Shown one piece after another: positions 31,301 to 39,386 of a stretch of 64,000 nucleotides of DNA (position 1 is its first letter; each line of letters begins with the position of its first letter). The position numbers and the translations under genes were made by a program. The stretch comes from Saccharothrix syringae (GTDB taxonomy: Bacteria > Actinomycetota > Actinomycetes > Mycobacteriales > Pseudonocardiaceae): positions 9,362,001 through 9,426,000 of the forward strand of contig NZ_CP034550.1 in NCBI RefSeq assembly GCF_009498035.1, in the 5' to 3' direction. The notes below the pieces were generated by a model that searched no databases, had not been told where the DNA came from, and was given only the letters and a program-made list of their open reading frames with translations.

Positions 31301-32299
31301 GTGCGCGAGCACGCCAGTTCTGACGATTCCGAGACCGACGACGAGGGCTACGACTTCGAATCGCGGTTCGACCACGCCGACGACCTGCGCTGGCAGGTCA
31401 AGAAGGCCAGGCAGCAGCGCCGCCGCGACGAGGTGGCGCCCGACCGCCGCGGCCGGCTCACCGAGGAGGCCAGGGACCGCCTGGCCGAGATGCGCGAGGA
31501 CGCGCAGGCCGCGGACGTCCCGCCCGAGGGCGACCGGTGGTCCACCTGGGGCGACGCCGACCAGGGCCCCAAGCCGCACCCGTCGTGGCTGGTCACCGAC
31601 CTGTCCGCGGTGGACCGCGAGCTGGGGGTGGTCAAGACCGGCAAGGAGGCGGACGTCTTCCTGCTGGAACGGGCCATGCCCGGCACCGACCGGTCGTGCC
31701 TGCTGGCCGCCAAGCGGTACCGCAGCAACGACCACCGGCTGTTCCACCGCGACGCGGGCTACCTGGAGGGCCGGCGCATACGGCGCTCGCGCGAGATGCG
31801 CGCGATGACCAACCGCAGCGCGTTCGGCCGCAACCTCATCGCCGAGCGGTGGGCGGTGGCCGAGTTCGCCGCGCTGACCCGGCTGTGGCAGCTCGGCGCC
31901 CCGGTGCCCTACCCGGTGCAGCGGGACGGCACCGAGCTGCTGCTGGAGTTCGTCGGCACCGACGGCGCCGCCGCGCCGCGGCTCGCGCAGCTGCGGCCGG
32001 ACCCCGACGAGCTGCTGGACCTGTGGCGGCAGCTCGTGGACGCGCTGGGGCTGATGGCCTCGGCGGGTCTGGCGCACGGCGACCTGTCCGCGTTCAACCT
32101 GATGGTGCACGACGGGCGGCTGGTCGTGATCGACCTGCCGCAGGTGGTGGACCTGGCGGCGAACCCGCGCGGGCCGGAGTTCCTGGAGCGCGACGTGCGC
32201 AACGTCGCGGGCTGGTTCACCGGGCGGGGCCTGCCGCCGGAGCTGGCCGAGCCGCGCGAGGTCACCGAGGCCCTGCTGGACGAGGCGGGCCTGCGCTGA
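31301..32299 (+). CDS. RIO-type serine protein kinase
   Basis: 332 residues. A hydrophilic N-terminus of about 90 residues leads into a RIO1-like kinase domain with KTGKEADVFLLE (ATP-binding loop), LLAAKRYR (Lys), LAHGDLSAFNLMV (catalytic loop, Asp and Asn) and VVIDLPQVVD (metal-binding Asp). The catalytic set looks complete. RIO kinases act in ribosome maturation in eukaryotes and archaea; their bacterial role is unclear. GTG at 31301 follows GGAG by about 10 bases. The 3' end overlaps the convergent TetR gene by 38 bases. Confidence 0.88.
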   Translation: MREHASSDDSETDDEGYDFESRFDHADDLRWQVKKARQQRRRDEVAPDRRGRLTEEARDRLAEMREDAQAADVPPEGDRWSTWGDADQGPKPHPSWLVTDLSAVDRELGVVKTGKEADVFLLERAMPGTDRSCLLAAKRYRSNDHRLFHRDAGYLEGRRIRRSREMRAMTNRSAFGRNLIAERWAVAEFAALTRLWQLGAPVPYPVQRDGTELLLEFVGTDGAAAPRLAQLRPDPDELLDLWRQLVDALGLMASAGLAHGDLSAFNLMVHDGRLVVIDLPQVVDLAANPRGPEFLERDVRNVAGWFTGRGLPPELAEPREVTEALLDEAGLR

Positions 32300-32849
32300 C
32301 CTGGTCCGCGCCGACCCGGTCCGCGCTGAGCAGCGGCCAGACCAGGGCGAACACGTCCTCCGCCGGGCGCGCCCGGTCGGTGGCCAGCCAGTGGTAGACC
32401 AGCGGGCCGAACAGCAGGTCGCGCACGAGCTCCGGGTCGGTCCCGGCCCGGAGCTCGCCGCGCGCCACCCCGCGCCGCACCACCCCGTCGACCAGCGCGT
32501 GCCGCTCGGCCAGGAACCCGTCGACCAGCCCCGGCACCCGGCGGGCCTCGGCGTGCACCGCCAGCACGACCCACGACAGCCCGTCGACCAGCGCGTTCGC
32601 CAGGGCGAGCAGGTCGGCGCGGGCGCTGCCGGTGTCCGGGTCGGCCATCGGCACGACGTCGGTCAGCAGCACGTGCGCCACCAGGTGCAGCTTGGTCGGC
32701 CACCGCCGGTAGAGCGCGGGCCGGCCGACCCCCGCCCTGGTCGCCACCGCGTCGAGGGTCAGCGCGTCGAACCCCACCTCGTCCAGCAGCTCCAGCGTGG
32801 CGGTGGTCAGGGCCCGGTCCACCCGGGCGCTCCTCGGTCGTCCAGCCAT
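32262..32849 (-). CDS. TetR family transcriptional regulator
   Basis: 195 residues with an N-terminal helix-turn-helix (LTLDAVATRAGVGRPALYRRW, about 30-50) and a C-terminal all-helical ligand domain. Divergent from the HXXEE membrane-protein gene across a 26-base gap that contains a 17-bp inverted repeat, so it most likely represses both itself and that gene. The ATG sits two bases from the repeat, suggesting a leaderless transcript. Confidence 0.9.
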   Translation of the reverse strand: MAGRPRSARVDRALTTATLELLDEVGFDALTLDAVATRAGVGRPALYRRWPTKLHLVAHVLLTDVVPMADPDTGSARADLLALANALVDGLSWVVLAVHAEARRVPGLVDGFLAERHALVDGVVRRGVARGELRAGTDPELVRDLLFGPLVYHWLATDRARPAEDVFALVWPLLSADRVGADQVSAGPPRPAGPR

Positions 32850-32850
32850 G

Positions 32851-32867
32851 CGTTACATCATGTAACG
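32851..32867. promoter_or_regulatory. Operator between tetR and HXXEE gene
   Basis: CGTTACATCATGTAACG is a perfect 8-1-8 inverted repeat, typical of a TetR-family operator. It directly abuts the tetR start (32849) and lies nine bases before the HXXEE start (32876). Confidence 0.8.
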
Positions 32868-32875
32868 TAATTGCC

Positions 32876-33367
32876 ATGGTCAGCAAGAAGGTCACCTGGG
32901 GCCTGCTCGCCGCGTGGGTCGTGCACGACCTGGAGGAACTGGTCACCACGGCGCGCTGGACCCGGCGGCAGCCGCGCGTGCCGACCACGACCGCGCCGCA
33001 CGCGGCGACCGCCATCGGCCTGGTCGGGGTCGTCGTCGCGGCCGCGGCGGCGGACGGCGCGCGCACCGGCGGCCGGTCCCCGTTCTTCCAGGCGGTGCTG
33101 ACCGGCTTCGGCCTGCACTCGGTCACCCACGTGCTGGGCAGCGCGGTGTTCCGCGGCTACACGCCGGGCGTGGTCACCGCCCCGGTCGTGGTGGCCCCGT
33201 TCAGCGTGTGGGCAATTCGTCAACTCCGCCGCGCGGGAATTCGGGTGCACCCCTCGCCACGTGCGCTGATATGGTTCCCGGTGACGGTCGGCGCGGCCCA
33301 CGCGATTGCCCGTTTGGTCACTCGTGCGGCCGATCGGCCGCACTCGATGCCCGGGCAGCGCCCGTGA
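32876..33367 (+). CDS. HXXEE family membrane protein
   Basis: 163 residues with four or five hydrophobic segments. The family motif HXXEE is present as HDLEE near residues 17-21, and a second conserved His pair appears in LHSVTHVLGS. The biochemical function is unknown; in this context it is probably induced by the ligand of the divergent TetR. No ribosome site is seen before the ATG, so translation is probably leaderless. Confidence 0.82.
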   Translation: MVSKKVTWGLLAAWVVHDLEELVTTARWTRRQPRVPTTTAPHAATAIGLVGVVVAAAAADGARTGGRSPFFQAVLTGFGLHSVTHVLGSAVFRGYTPGVVTAPVVVAPFSVWAIRQLRRAGIRVHPSPRALIWFPVTVGAAHAIARLVTRAADRPHSMPGQRP

Positions 33368-33546
33368 TCGGCTAGACTGGTGGTGCACCGCCCGGTGGCG
33401 CCACGGAGCGCCCCAGGCCGCCGCAGTGGCCGGCGGTGCTCCCAACCACGATCGGCGCGGTCCGCGCGCCGGGCCCGTCCCCGCGATCGCGCCTGCCGGC
33501 AAAGCAGAGCAATCCGCCGAGACGTGCCGTGTCCCGGAGGTCAGCT

Positions 33547-35022
33547 TTGCCACCACTGTCCCAAGGCCGTTCCGAGCGCCCGCAGACCCGCAAGCCGCGA
33601 GGCAGGCGCCCAGGCCAGGGGAACCGTCGCCCGGCCCCCGTCGCGGAGCCGGCGACCACCGTCCCAGACCACGTCGAGAGCACGCTCCCCGAGGGCCCGC
33701 TGCCCTCGTTCGCCGAACTGGGCCTGGCCGACGAGCTGCTGCGCGCGCTCGACCAGGCGGGCATCACCGACCCGTTCCCGATCCAGGCCGCCACGCTGCC
33801 GGACGCGCTGGCGGGCCGTGACGTGCTCGGCCGCGGCCAGACCGGCTCGGGCAAGACGCTCGCGTTCGGCCTCGCCCTGCTGTCCCGCCTGGCCGGCGGC
33901 CGGGCCAAGCCGCTCAAGCCGCGCGCCCTGGTGCTCGTGCCGACCCGCGAGCTGGCCATGCAGGTCGAGGAGGCGCTGTCGCCGTTCGCCCGCTCGCTGG
34001 GCCTGTGGTGCCGCACCGTCGTCGGCGGCACGTCCTTCCCGCGGCAGATCGACGCGCTGCGCCGCGGCGTCGACCTGCTGATCGCCACGCCCGGTCGGCT
34101 CTCCGACCACGTGCGGCAGGGCACGGCCGACCTGTCCGAGGTGATGTTCACCGCCCTGGACGAGGCCGACCAGATGGCCGACATGGGCTTCATGCCCCAG
34201 GTGCGGGCCATCCTGGACCTGACCCCGCGCGACGGCCAGCGGCTGCTGTTCTCGGCGACCCTCGACGGCGACGTCGACAAGCTGGTCCGGCAGTACCTGC
34301 ACGACCCGGTGGTCCACTCGGTCGCGCCGCCGACCGGCAGCGTCACCACGATGGAGCACCACCTGCTGTTCGTGTCCGCCGAGGACAAGCAGTCGGTGGT
34401 GACCGAGGTCGCCGCCCGCGAGGGCCGCACGATCATGTTCGTGCGCACCAAGCACCACGTGGACCGGCTGGCCAAGAAGCTGCGGTCGGTCGGCGTGCAG
34501 GCGGGTGCCCTGCACGGCGGCAAGGCGCAGAGCGCGCGCACGCGCGTGCTCGGCCAGTTCCGCGAGGGCACGATGCCGGTGCTGATCGCCACGGACGTCG
34601 CCGCGCGCGGCATCCACGTGGACGACGTGAGCCTGGTCGTGCACGTGGACCCGCCGGCCGACCCGAAGGACTACCTGCACCGGGCGGGTCGCACCGCCCG
34701 CGCCGGCCAGTCCGGCACGGTGGTCACGCTCGTGACGCACGACCAGCGCCGCGCCGTGCAGGGCCTGACCGCCCGCGCCGGCATCCGGCCCGCGTCGACC
34801 AAGGTGCGCCCGGGTGACGAGGACCTGATCCGGATCACCGGTGCCCGCGTGCCCAGCGGCGTCCCGGTCACCGAGCCGGAGGTCCCGGTCCGGGCCCGCC
34901 GGGGCGGTGGCGGTGGCGGCGGTCCGCGCCGCACCGGCGGCGGCTTCCGCGGCGGCCGCTTCGACCGCGACCGGTCGGGTGACCGCGCGGGCGGGCGCCC
35001 GCGCCGGGTGGCCCAGCACTGA
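33547..35022 (+). CDS. DEAD-box RNA helicase
   Basis: 491 residues. The order of motifs is complete: Q-motif FPIQAATLPDAL, motif I GRGQTGSGKT, PTREL, TPGR, DEAD (LDEADQMAD), SAT, then the second RecA domain ending in HRAGRTARAG. The C-terminus is Gly/Arg-rich and probably binds RNA. TTG at 33547 is chosen because GGAGGT (33537 region) lies six bases before it; GTG at 33529 is in frame but worse placed. Two duplicated hairpins follow the stop. Role: RNA remodelling, perhaps in ribosome assembly or cold response. Confidence 0.92.
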   Translation: MPPLSQGRSERPQTRKPRGRRPGQGNRRPAPVAEPATTVPDHVESTLPEGPLPSFAELGLADELLRALDQAGITDPFPIQAATLPDALAGRDVLGRGQTGSGKTLAFGLALLSRLAGGRAKPLKPRALVLVPTRELAMQVEEALSPFARSLGLWCRTVVGGTSFPRQIDALRRGVDLLIATPGRLSDHVRQGTADLSEVMFTALDEADQMADMGFMPQVRAILDLTPRDGQRLLFSATLDGDVDKLVRQYLHDPVVHSVAPPTGSVTTMEHHLLFVSAEDKQSVVTEVAAREGRTIMFVRTKHHVDRLAKKLRSVGVQAGALHGGKAQSARTRVLGQFREGTMPVLIATDVAARGIHVDDVSLVVHVDPPADPKDYLHRAGRTARAGQSGTVVTLVTHDQRRAVQGLTARAGIRPASTKVRPGDEDLIRITGARVPSGVPVTEPEVPVRARRGGGGGGGPRRTGGGFRGGRFDRDRSGDRAGGRPRRVAQH

Positions 35023-35028
35023 GGTTCG

Positions 35029-35110
35029 CCGGTCCGGGCGGTCGACCCGCCCGGACCGGACGGCTCAGCACTGATCCGGGGGCCGGGCGGTCAACCCGCC
35101 CGGCCCCCGG
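35029..35110 (+). terminator. Tandem duplicated terminator hairpins
   Basis: Two perfect stems: 13 bp (35029-35041 with 35047-35059, loop TCGAC) and 15 bp (35076-35090 with 35096-35110, loop TCAAC). Each is preceded by CAGCACTGA, the first of which carries the helicase stop codon. The pair is evidently a diverged tandem duplication of gene end plus terminator. Confidence 0.8.
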
Positions 35111-35193
35111 TCGCAGGCCCGGTGGGCGGTGGCACGCGCGTGTCGCCGCCCGCTGGTAGCCTGCCGATCGAGCACGAGTTCCAGGGAGTTCCC

Positions 35194-35226
35194 TTGCTGG
35201 TGGCCGAGGACGACGTCTCCGGGTGA
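35194..35226 (+). CDS. Possible 10-residue leader peptide of the ABC-F gene
   Basis: In the 241-base leader of the ABC-F gene, AGGGAG (35183-35188) is followed at five bases by TTG and ten sense codons (reading L-L-V-A-E-D-D-V-S-G) and TGA. G+C-rich complementary segments fill the 125 bases up to the ABC-F start. A short uORF plus competing hairpins is the layout of ribosome-mediated attenuation known for many antibiotic-resistance ABC-F genes. This is inference. Confidence 0.45.
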   Translation: MLVAEDDVSG

Positions 35227-35351
35227 GACCCGGACCACGACCGGCGGTGCCCGCCTTCGCGCGGTGACGCCGCGCCGCGTCGTGCCCGTCCTCCTCCGTC
35301 CACCCCGGGCGGCCTCGCGCGCGCCCGCACCTCCCCCGAGGGCTCTTCCCC

Positions 35352-36971
35352 ATGTCCAGGATCACCTGTGCCGACCTGTCCTTCTCCTGGTCCGACGGCA
35401 CCCCCGTGTTCACCGACCTGTCCTTCACCGCGGGCCCCGGCCGCACCGGCCTGGTGGCGCCCAACGGCGCGGGCAAGTCGACCCTGCTCAAGCTGATCGC
35501 CGGCGAGCTGCGCCCCGCCGGGGGCTCGGTCGTGGTCGACGGCGTGCTCGGCCACCTGCCGCAGGCGCTGCCGCTGACCGCCGACCTGACCGCGGCCGAC
35601 GTGCTGGGCGTCGCGCCCGTCCTGCGCGCCCTGGCGGCCGTCGAGTCCGGTGACGCGGCCGAGGAGCACTTCGCCGCGATCGGCAACGACTGGGACGTCG
35701 AGGAGCGGGCCCGCGCCGAGCTGGACCGGCTCGGCCTCGGCGACGTCGCGCTGGACCGCCGGCTGGGCACGCTCAGCGGCGGCCAGGTCGTGTCGCTGGG
35801 CCTGGCCGCCCAGCTGCTCAAGCGGCCGGACGTGCTGCTGCTCGACGAGCCGACCAACAACCTCGACCGGGACGCCCGGACCCGCCTGGAGGCCGTGGTC
35901 GCCGACTGGCGCGGCTGCCTGCTGCTGGTCAGCCACGACCGGGCGCTGCTCGACCGGGTGGACCGGATCGCGGAGCTGGGCCCGTCGCGGCTGCGGTTCC
36001 ACGGCGGGAACTTCTCCGCCTACGAGGCGGCCAGGCAGGCCGCGCGGGAGGTCGCGGAGAAGAACCTCCGCAACGCCGAGCAGGACCTCAAGCGGGAGAA
36101 GCGGGAGAGGCAGCAGGCGCGGGAGCGCGCCGCCCGCCGCGCGAGCAGCGGTGCCCGCTCCGGTGCCGACATCCCGCGCATCGCCGCGGGCAACCTCAAG
36201 CGGTGGGCGCAGGACTCCGCGGGCCGGGCCGACGACGTGCACGGCCGGCGGCTCGACGCGGCGCAGGCGCGGCTGGCGGAGGCCGACCTGGCCGCCCGCG
36301 AGGAGCCGGTGCTCGCGCTGTCCCTGCCGGGCACCGAGGTGCCCGCGGGCCGCACCGTGTTCAGCGGCAGGCACATCAGGGTCGACCGCGGCGGGCGGGC
36401 GCTGTTCGCCGGCGAGGGCGTGGACCTGGTGGTGCGCGGACCGGAGCGGATCGCGCTGACCGGCCCCAACGGCGCGGGCAAGTCCACGCTGCTGCGGGTC
36501 GTCGAGGGCACCCTGGAGCCCGACGGCGGGGTGCTGGACCGGGCCGGGGGCCGGGTGGCGTACCTGTCGCAGCGCCTGGACACGCTGGACCTGTCGCGCA
36601 CCACTGCGGAGAACCTGGCCGCGGCCGCGCCGGGGCTGTCCCGGACGGACTCGATGCACCTGCTGGCGCGCTTCCTGTTCCGCGACGCGCACGCCGCCGT
36701 GCCGGTGGGCGAGCTGTCCGGCGGCGAGCGGCTGCGGGCGACGCTGCTGTGCCTGCTGTTCGCCGAGCCCGCCCCGCAACTGCTGCTGCTGGACGAGCCG
36801 ACGAACAACCTGGACCTGGCGAGCGTCGGGCAGTTGACCGCCGCGCTCAACGCCTACCGGGGCGCGTTCGTCGTGGTCAGCCACGACGAGCGGTTCCTGG
36901 CCGAGATCGGGGTTCGGCGGTGGCTGCGCCTGGCCGGCGGCGTGCTGGCCGAGCAGGGGCCGCCCGCCTAG
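35352..36971 (+). CDS. ABC-F family ATPase (ribosome-associated, possible antibiotic-resistance type)
   Basis: 539 residues with two ATP-binding cassettes and no membrane domain: Walker A APNGAGKSTLLK (about 35-46) and TGPNGAGKSTLLR, signatures LSGGQ and LSGGERLRATL, and Walker B LLLDEPTNNLD in both. The long charged linker between cassettes (KREKRERQQARERAARR) corresponds to the region that reaches the peptidyl-transferase centre in ARE-type ABC-F proteins. Proteins of this class rescue ribosomes from antibiotics or modulate translation. The long leader with a uORF supports drug-responsive control. The specific drug is unknown. Confidence 0.9.
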   Translation: MSRITCADLSFSWSDGTPVFTDLSFTAGPGRTGLVAPNGAGKSTLLKLIAGELRPAGGSVVVDGVLGHLPQALPLTADLTAADVLGVAPVLRALAAVESGDAAEEHFAAIGNDWDVEERARAELDRLGLGDVALDRRLGTLSGGQVVSLGLAAQLLKRPDVLLLDEPTNNLDRDARTRLEAVVADWRGCLLLVSHDRALLDRVDRIAELGPSRLRFHGGNFSAYEAARQAAREVAEKNLRNAEQDLKREKRERQQARERAARRASSGARSGADIPRIAAGNLKRWAQDSAGRADDVHGRRLDAAQARLAEADLAAREEPVLALSLPGTEVPAGRTVFSGRHIRVDRGGRALFAGEGVDLVVRGPERIALTGPNGAGKSTLLRVVEGTLEPDGGVLDRAGGRVAYLSQRLDTLDLSRTTAENLAAAAPGLSRTDSMHLLARFLFRDAHAAVPVGELSGGERLRATLLCLLFAEPAPQLLLLDEPTNNLDLASVGQLTAALNAYRGAFVVVSHDERFLAEIGVRRWLRLAGGVLAEQGPPA

Positions 36972-37984
36972 TTCCCGGGCAGGCCGTTGGACACCCGGCG
37001 CACGTCCTTGTGGGGGAACCGCCTGGTCACGTGCTCCTCGGCGGCCGAGCCGGGGCGCACGTAGACCGGTTCGGCCTTGTCCTGGAGCGGTTTGACGACC
37101 TGCTCCAGGAACCCCTTGCGGTCGTCGAGGAACGGGCCGATCACGTCCTCGCCCGCCGGGCACGCGGCCATGCAGTAGGCCGCCTTGTAGTTGGGCCGGA
37201 ACGCCAGGCTCTGCCACATCGACGCGGACTCGGCCGGGGACACCCGGCGGCGGTAGTCGTCGCGGTCGGTGCTGTCGGCGACCTGCTCCACCCAGTCGGT
37301 GAAGCCGCTCATGAACTCGCGGTAGTTGTGGGTGTAGCAGTCGAGGAAGTTGAAGGCGCCGTCCTTGGAGATCGCGCCCACCGGGCACGCGGCCACGCAC
37401 AGCTTGCACTCCAGGCAGGGGTTGTAGTCGATCGGCCCGGTGGGCTCGTCGACCTCGAACTCCGCCACCACGGTGCCGAGCAGGACGAAGTTGCCGAACC
37501 GGGGGTGGATCAGGTTGCGGTGGATGCCGATCCGGCCCAGCCCGGCCGCCTGCGCGACCAGCTTGTGCGACACGACCCAGGCGCGCCCGGGGAAGTCGTC
37601 CATCTCCTGCGGGAAGGCCGCGGCCGGGTGCACGGCCCGGTACCCGGCGTCCTCCAGCGCCCTGGTCAGCCGGTGCCCCACCACCTCCGCGTCGTCGAGC
37701 GCCTGGTGGAACTCGGTGTTGGCGACGCTGCGCAGCGGGCTGCGGACGTTGTCGCGGTTCATCCGCACGCAGAACGCGACGTAGGTGCGGGCGCCGGGCA
37801 GCGCCGCCCGCGCGTGCTCCAGGTCGACCGCCAGCTCCGGGCGGGTGACGGGGACGAACCCCGCGTCGTCGGCGCCCGCCGCCAGGGCCAGCTCGCGCAG
37901 CCACGACGCGGCGACCGTCGACGGCGGCCGGGTGCGCGGGTGCTCGCGGACCCTTCGCACGGTGGGGTGCTCTTCGATGCCCAT
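36968..37984 (-). CDS. QueG-like iron-sulfur reductase
   Basis: 338 residues resembling epoxyqueuosine reductase and related proteins. It has the N-terminal DUF1730-like region and two Fe-S cluster motifs: CLECKLCVAACPVGA (ferredoxin type) and CMAACPAGEDV. The protein is of normal length, but the C-terminal HEAT-like region of some QueG is lacking. QueG uses cobalamin, and a B12 cluster is 4 kb away, but no direct link is shown. Its stop overlaps the ABC-F stop by four bases. It is divergent from an HxlR regulator. Other possible identity: a distinct QueG-like reductase with unknown substrate. Confidence 0.78.
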   Translation of the reverse strand: MGIEEHPTVRRVREHPRTRPPSTVAASWLRELALAAGADDAGFVPVTRPELAVDLEHARAALPGARTYVAFCVRMNRDNVRSPLRSVANTEFHQALDDAEVVGHRLTRALEDAGYRAVHPAAAFPQEMDDFPGRAWVVSHKLVAQAAGLGRIGIHRNLIHPRFGNFVLLGTVVAEFEVDEPTGPIDYNPCLECKLCVAACPVGAISKDGAFNFLDCYTHNYREFMSGFTDWVEQVADSTDRDDYRRRVSPAESASMWQSLAFRPNYKAAYCMAACPAGEDVIGPFLDDRKGFLEQVVKPLQDKAEPVYVRPGSAAEEHVTRRFPHKDVRRVSNGLPGN

Positions 37985-37999
37985 GCGGTTCCTCCCCCT

Positions 38000-38050
38000 C
38001 TGGGTTTCGATGGGCAACCTAGCGTCGCTGGGTCCCTGCCGGCAACCCAG
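38000..38050. promoter_or_regulatory. Two 23-bp inverted repeats between QueG-like and hxlR genes
   Basis: Half-sites CTGGGTT...AACCTAG (38000-38022) and CTGGGT...ACCCAG (38028-38050) have the same overall length and lie 28 bp centre to centre in an 82-base divergent gap. Candidate operator pair for the HxlR regulator, likely controlling both genes. Confidence 0.55.
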
Positions 38051-38066
38051 GAGTACCGTGGGGGGC

Positions 38067-38513
38067 GTGGGAGTGGTCATCGACAACGACCGGTGCTCGA
38101 TCGCGCGCGCCCTGGCCGTGCTGGGCGAGCGGTGGTCGCTCCAGGTCGTGCGGGACGTGTTCAACGGGTTGCAGCGGTTCGAGGACCTGCGCGAGCACCT
38201 GGGCATCGCCCGCAACGTGCTGAGCAACCGGCTGGCCGGGCTGGTCGACGCCGGGCTGCTGGAACGCGTGCCCTACCGGGAGTTCGGGTCGCGGCAGCGG
38301 CACGAGTACCGGCTGACGGCCGCCGGGCGCGAGCTGTGGCCGGTGCTGGTGACCCTGATGGACTGGGGCGACCGGCACCTGGCCGACGGGCCGCCGCCCG
38401 TGGAGCCCGAGCACGTGGGGTGCGGCGGGAAGGTGTCGATGGTGCCGGTGTGCGCGCACGGGCACGTGCTCACCGAACCGCAGCGCGAGCTGGGCCTGCG
38501 CCTCAGTTCATGA
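38067..38513 (+). CDS. HxlR family transcriptional regulator
   Basis: 148 residues with the HxlR winged helix: CSIARALAVLGERWSLQVVRDVF, LREHLGIARNVLSNRLAGLVDAGLLERVPY. The first Cys sits at the position sensed in thiol- or aldehyde-responsive HxlR proteins. The C-terminus has CGG...C-x-H-G-H spacing that could bind zinc. It is divergent from the QueG-like gene. GTG at 38067 gives the family start. The 3' end overlaps the convergent ArsR gene by 11 bases. Confidence 0.88.
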   Translation: MGVVIDNDRCSIARALAVLGERWSLQVVRDVFNGLQRFEDLREHLGIARNVLSNRLAGLVDAGLLERVPYREFGSRQRHEYRLTAAGRELWPVLVTLMDWGDRHLADGPPPVEPEHVGCGGKVSMVPVCAHGHVLTEPQRELGLRLSS

Positions 38514-39357
38514 GCGCGTCGGCGCGGGTGGTGCGCATGTGCAGCACGTGCCTGCCCTCGCGCCGGGTCGTCACCAGCCGCGCCGCCCGCAGCACCGCGA
38601 TGTGCTGCGACACCGCGCCCGCCGTGACCTCCAGCGCGGTGGCCAGGTCCGTGGTGGTGCGCGGCGCCTCCAGCAGGGTCAGCAGGCGCGCCCTGGTCCG
38701 CCCGATCAGCGCCGCCAGCTCGTGCGGCGTCGACCGGTCCTCCCACAGCGCGCCGATGCCCCGCGCCGGGTAGCGCACCACGCCCTGGCCCACCGGGTCG
38801 ATCTCGACCCACGCCTTCGGCCAGCCGAACACGGTGGGCGAGAGCACCAGGCCGTGCTCGGCCAGGTCCACCCGGTGGTCGGGCTTGCGGTGCAGGACCA
38901 GCTCGCCGTCCTCCCAGGTGACCTCCGGGTGCAGGTCGCCGAACACCGCCTCGACGCCCCTGTCCGCCAGCGTCGCCGCGCGCGTGGCGATGTCGGCCTC
39001 CAGGACGGTGGTGATGCGCTTCCAGTGGGGCGCGATCAGCACCTCGTGGCAGCGCCGGATCACCGCGGCCTCCGCCGGGGGCGCCCCGCGCAGCTCGGTC
39101 TCCAGGTCGGGCATGCGCACGTCGGGCACGGGCAGCAGCTCGGCGGGCTTCGCGGGGCCCTCCAGCCGGGCCAGCAGCAGGTCCAGGTCGGGGATGTCCG
39201 CGACCCGCCCGCGCGCCCACCGCACCCACGGCAGGTGGACGGCGTGCGCGCCGGGCGTGCGCAGGCCGTCCACCGCCATCACCGTCTCGAACACCGGCGA
39301 GTAGGCGAACCGCACCCTGGCCAGCCCCACGCCGGCGAGCCTCACCCACACCGCCAC
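38503..39357 (-). CDS. ArsR-type transcriptional regulator with DUF5937-like N-terminus
   Basis: About 284 residues. The N-terminal 190 residues resemble the DUF5937 region seen before an ArsR helix-turn-helix (LARVRFAYSPVFETVMAVDGL at the start), and the C-terminal winged helix reads TTTDLATALEVTAGAVSQHIAVLRAARLVTTRREGRHVL. No metal-binding Cys pair is present. Starts at GTG 39357, 39351 or 39345 cannot be separated. Longer readings upstream run into the frame of a decayed GNAT gene, not real sequence of this gene. The inducer is unknown. Confidence 0.82.
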   Translation of the reverse strand: MAVWVRLAGVGLARVRFAYSPVFETVMAVDGLRTPGAHAVHLPWVRWARGRVADIPDLDLLLARLEGPAKPAELLPVPDVRMPDLETELRGAPPAEAAVIRRCHEVLIAPHWKRITTVLEADIATRAATLADRGVEAVFGDLHPEVTWEDGELVLHRKPDHRVDLAEHGLVLSPTVFGWPKAWVEIDPVGQGVVRYPARGIGALWEDRSTPHELAALIGRTRARLLTLLEAPRTTTDLATALEVTAGAVSQHIAVLRAARLVTTRREGRHVLHMRTTRADALMN

Positions 39358-39386
39358 GACGTGCAGACTAGAGCGCTGCTCGCGAG

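Noticed and set aside
33329-33342. CGGCCGATCGGCCG-type palindrome as a regulatory site
   Set aside because: Lies in the coding end of the HXXEE gene; short G+C palindromes are frequent at this base composition.
36968-38513. Possible biosynthetic gene cluster around ABC-F, QueG-like, P450 and PLP enzymes
   Set aside because: These genes are scattered, separately regulated and lack any PKS, NRPS, RiPP or terpene core.
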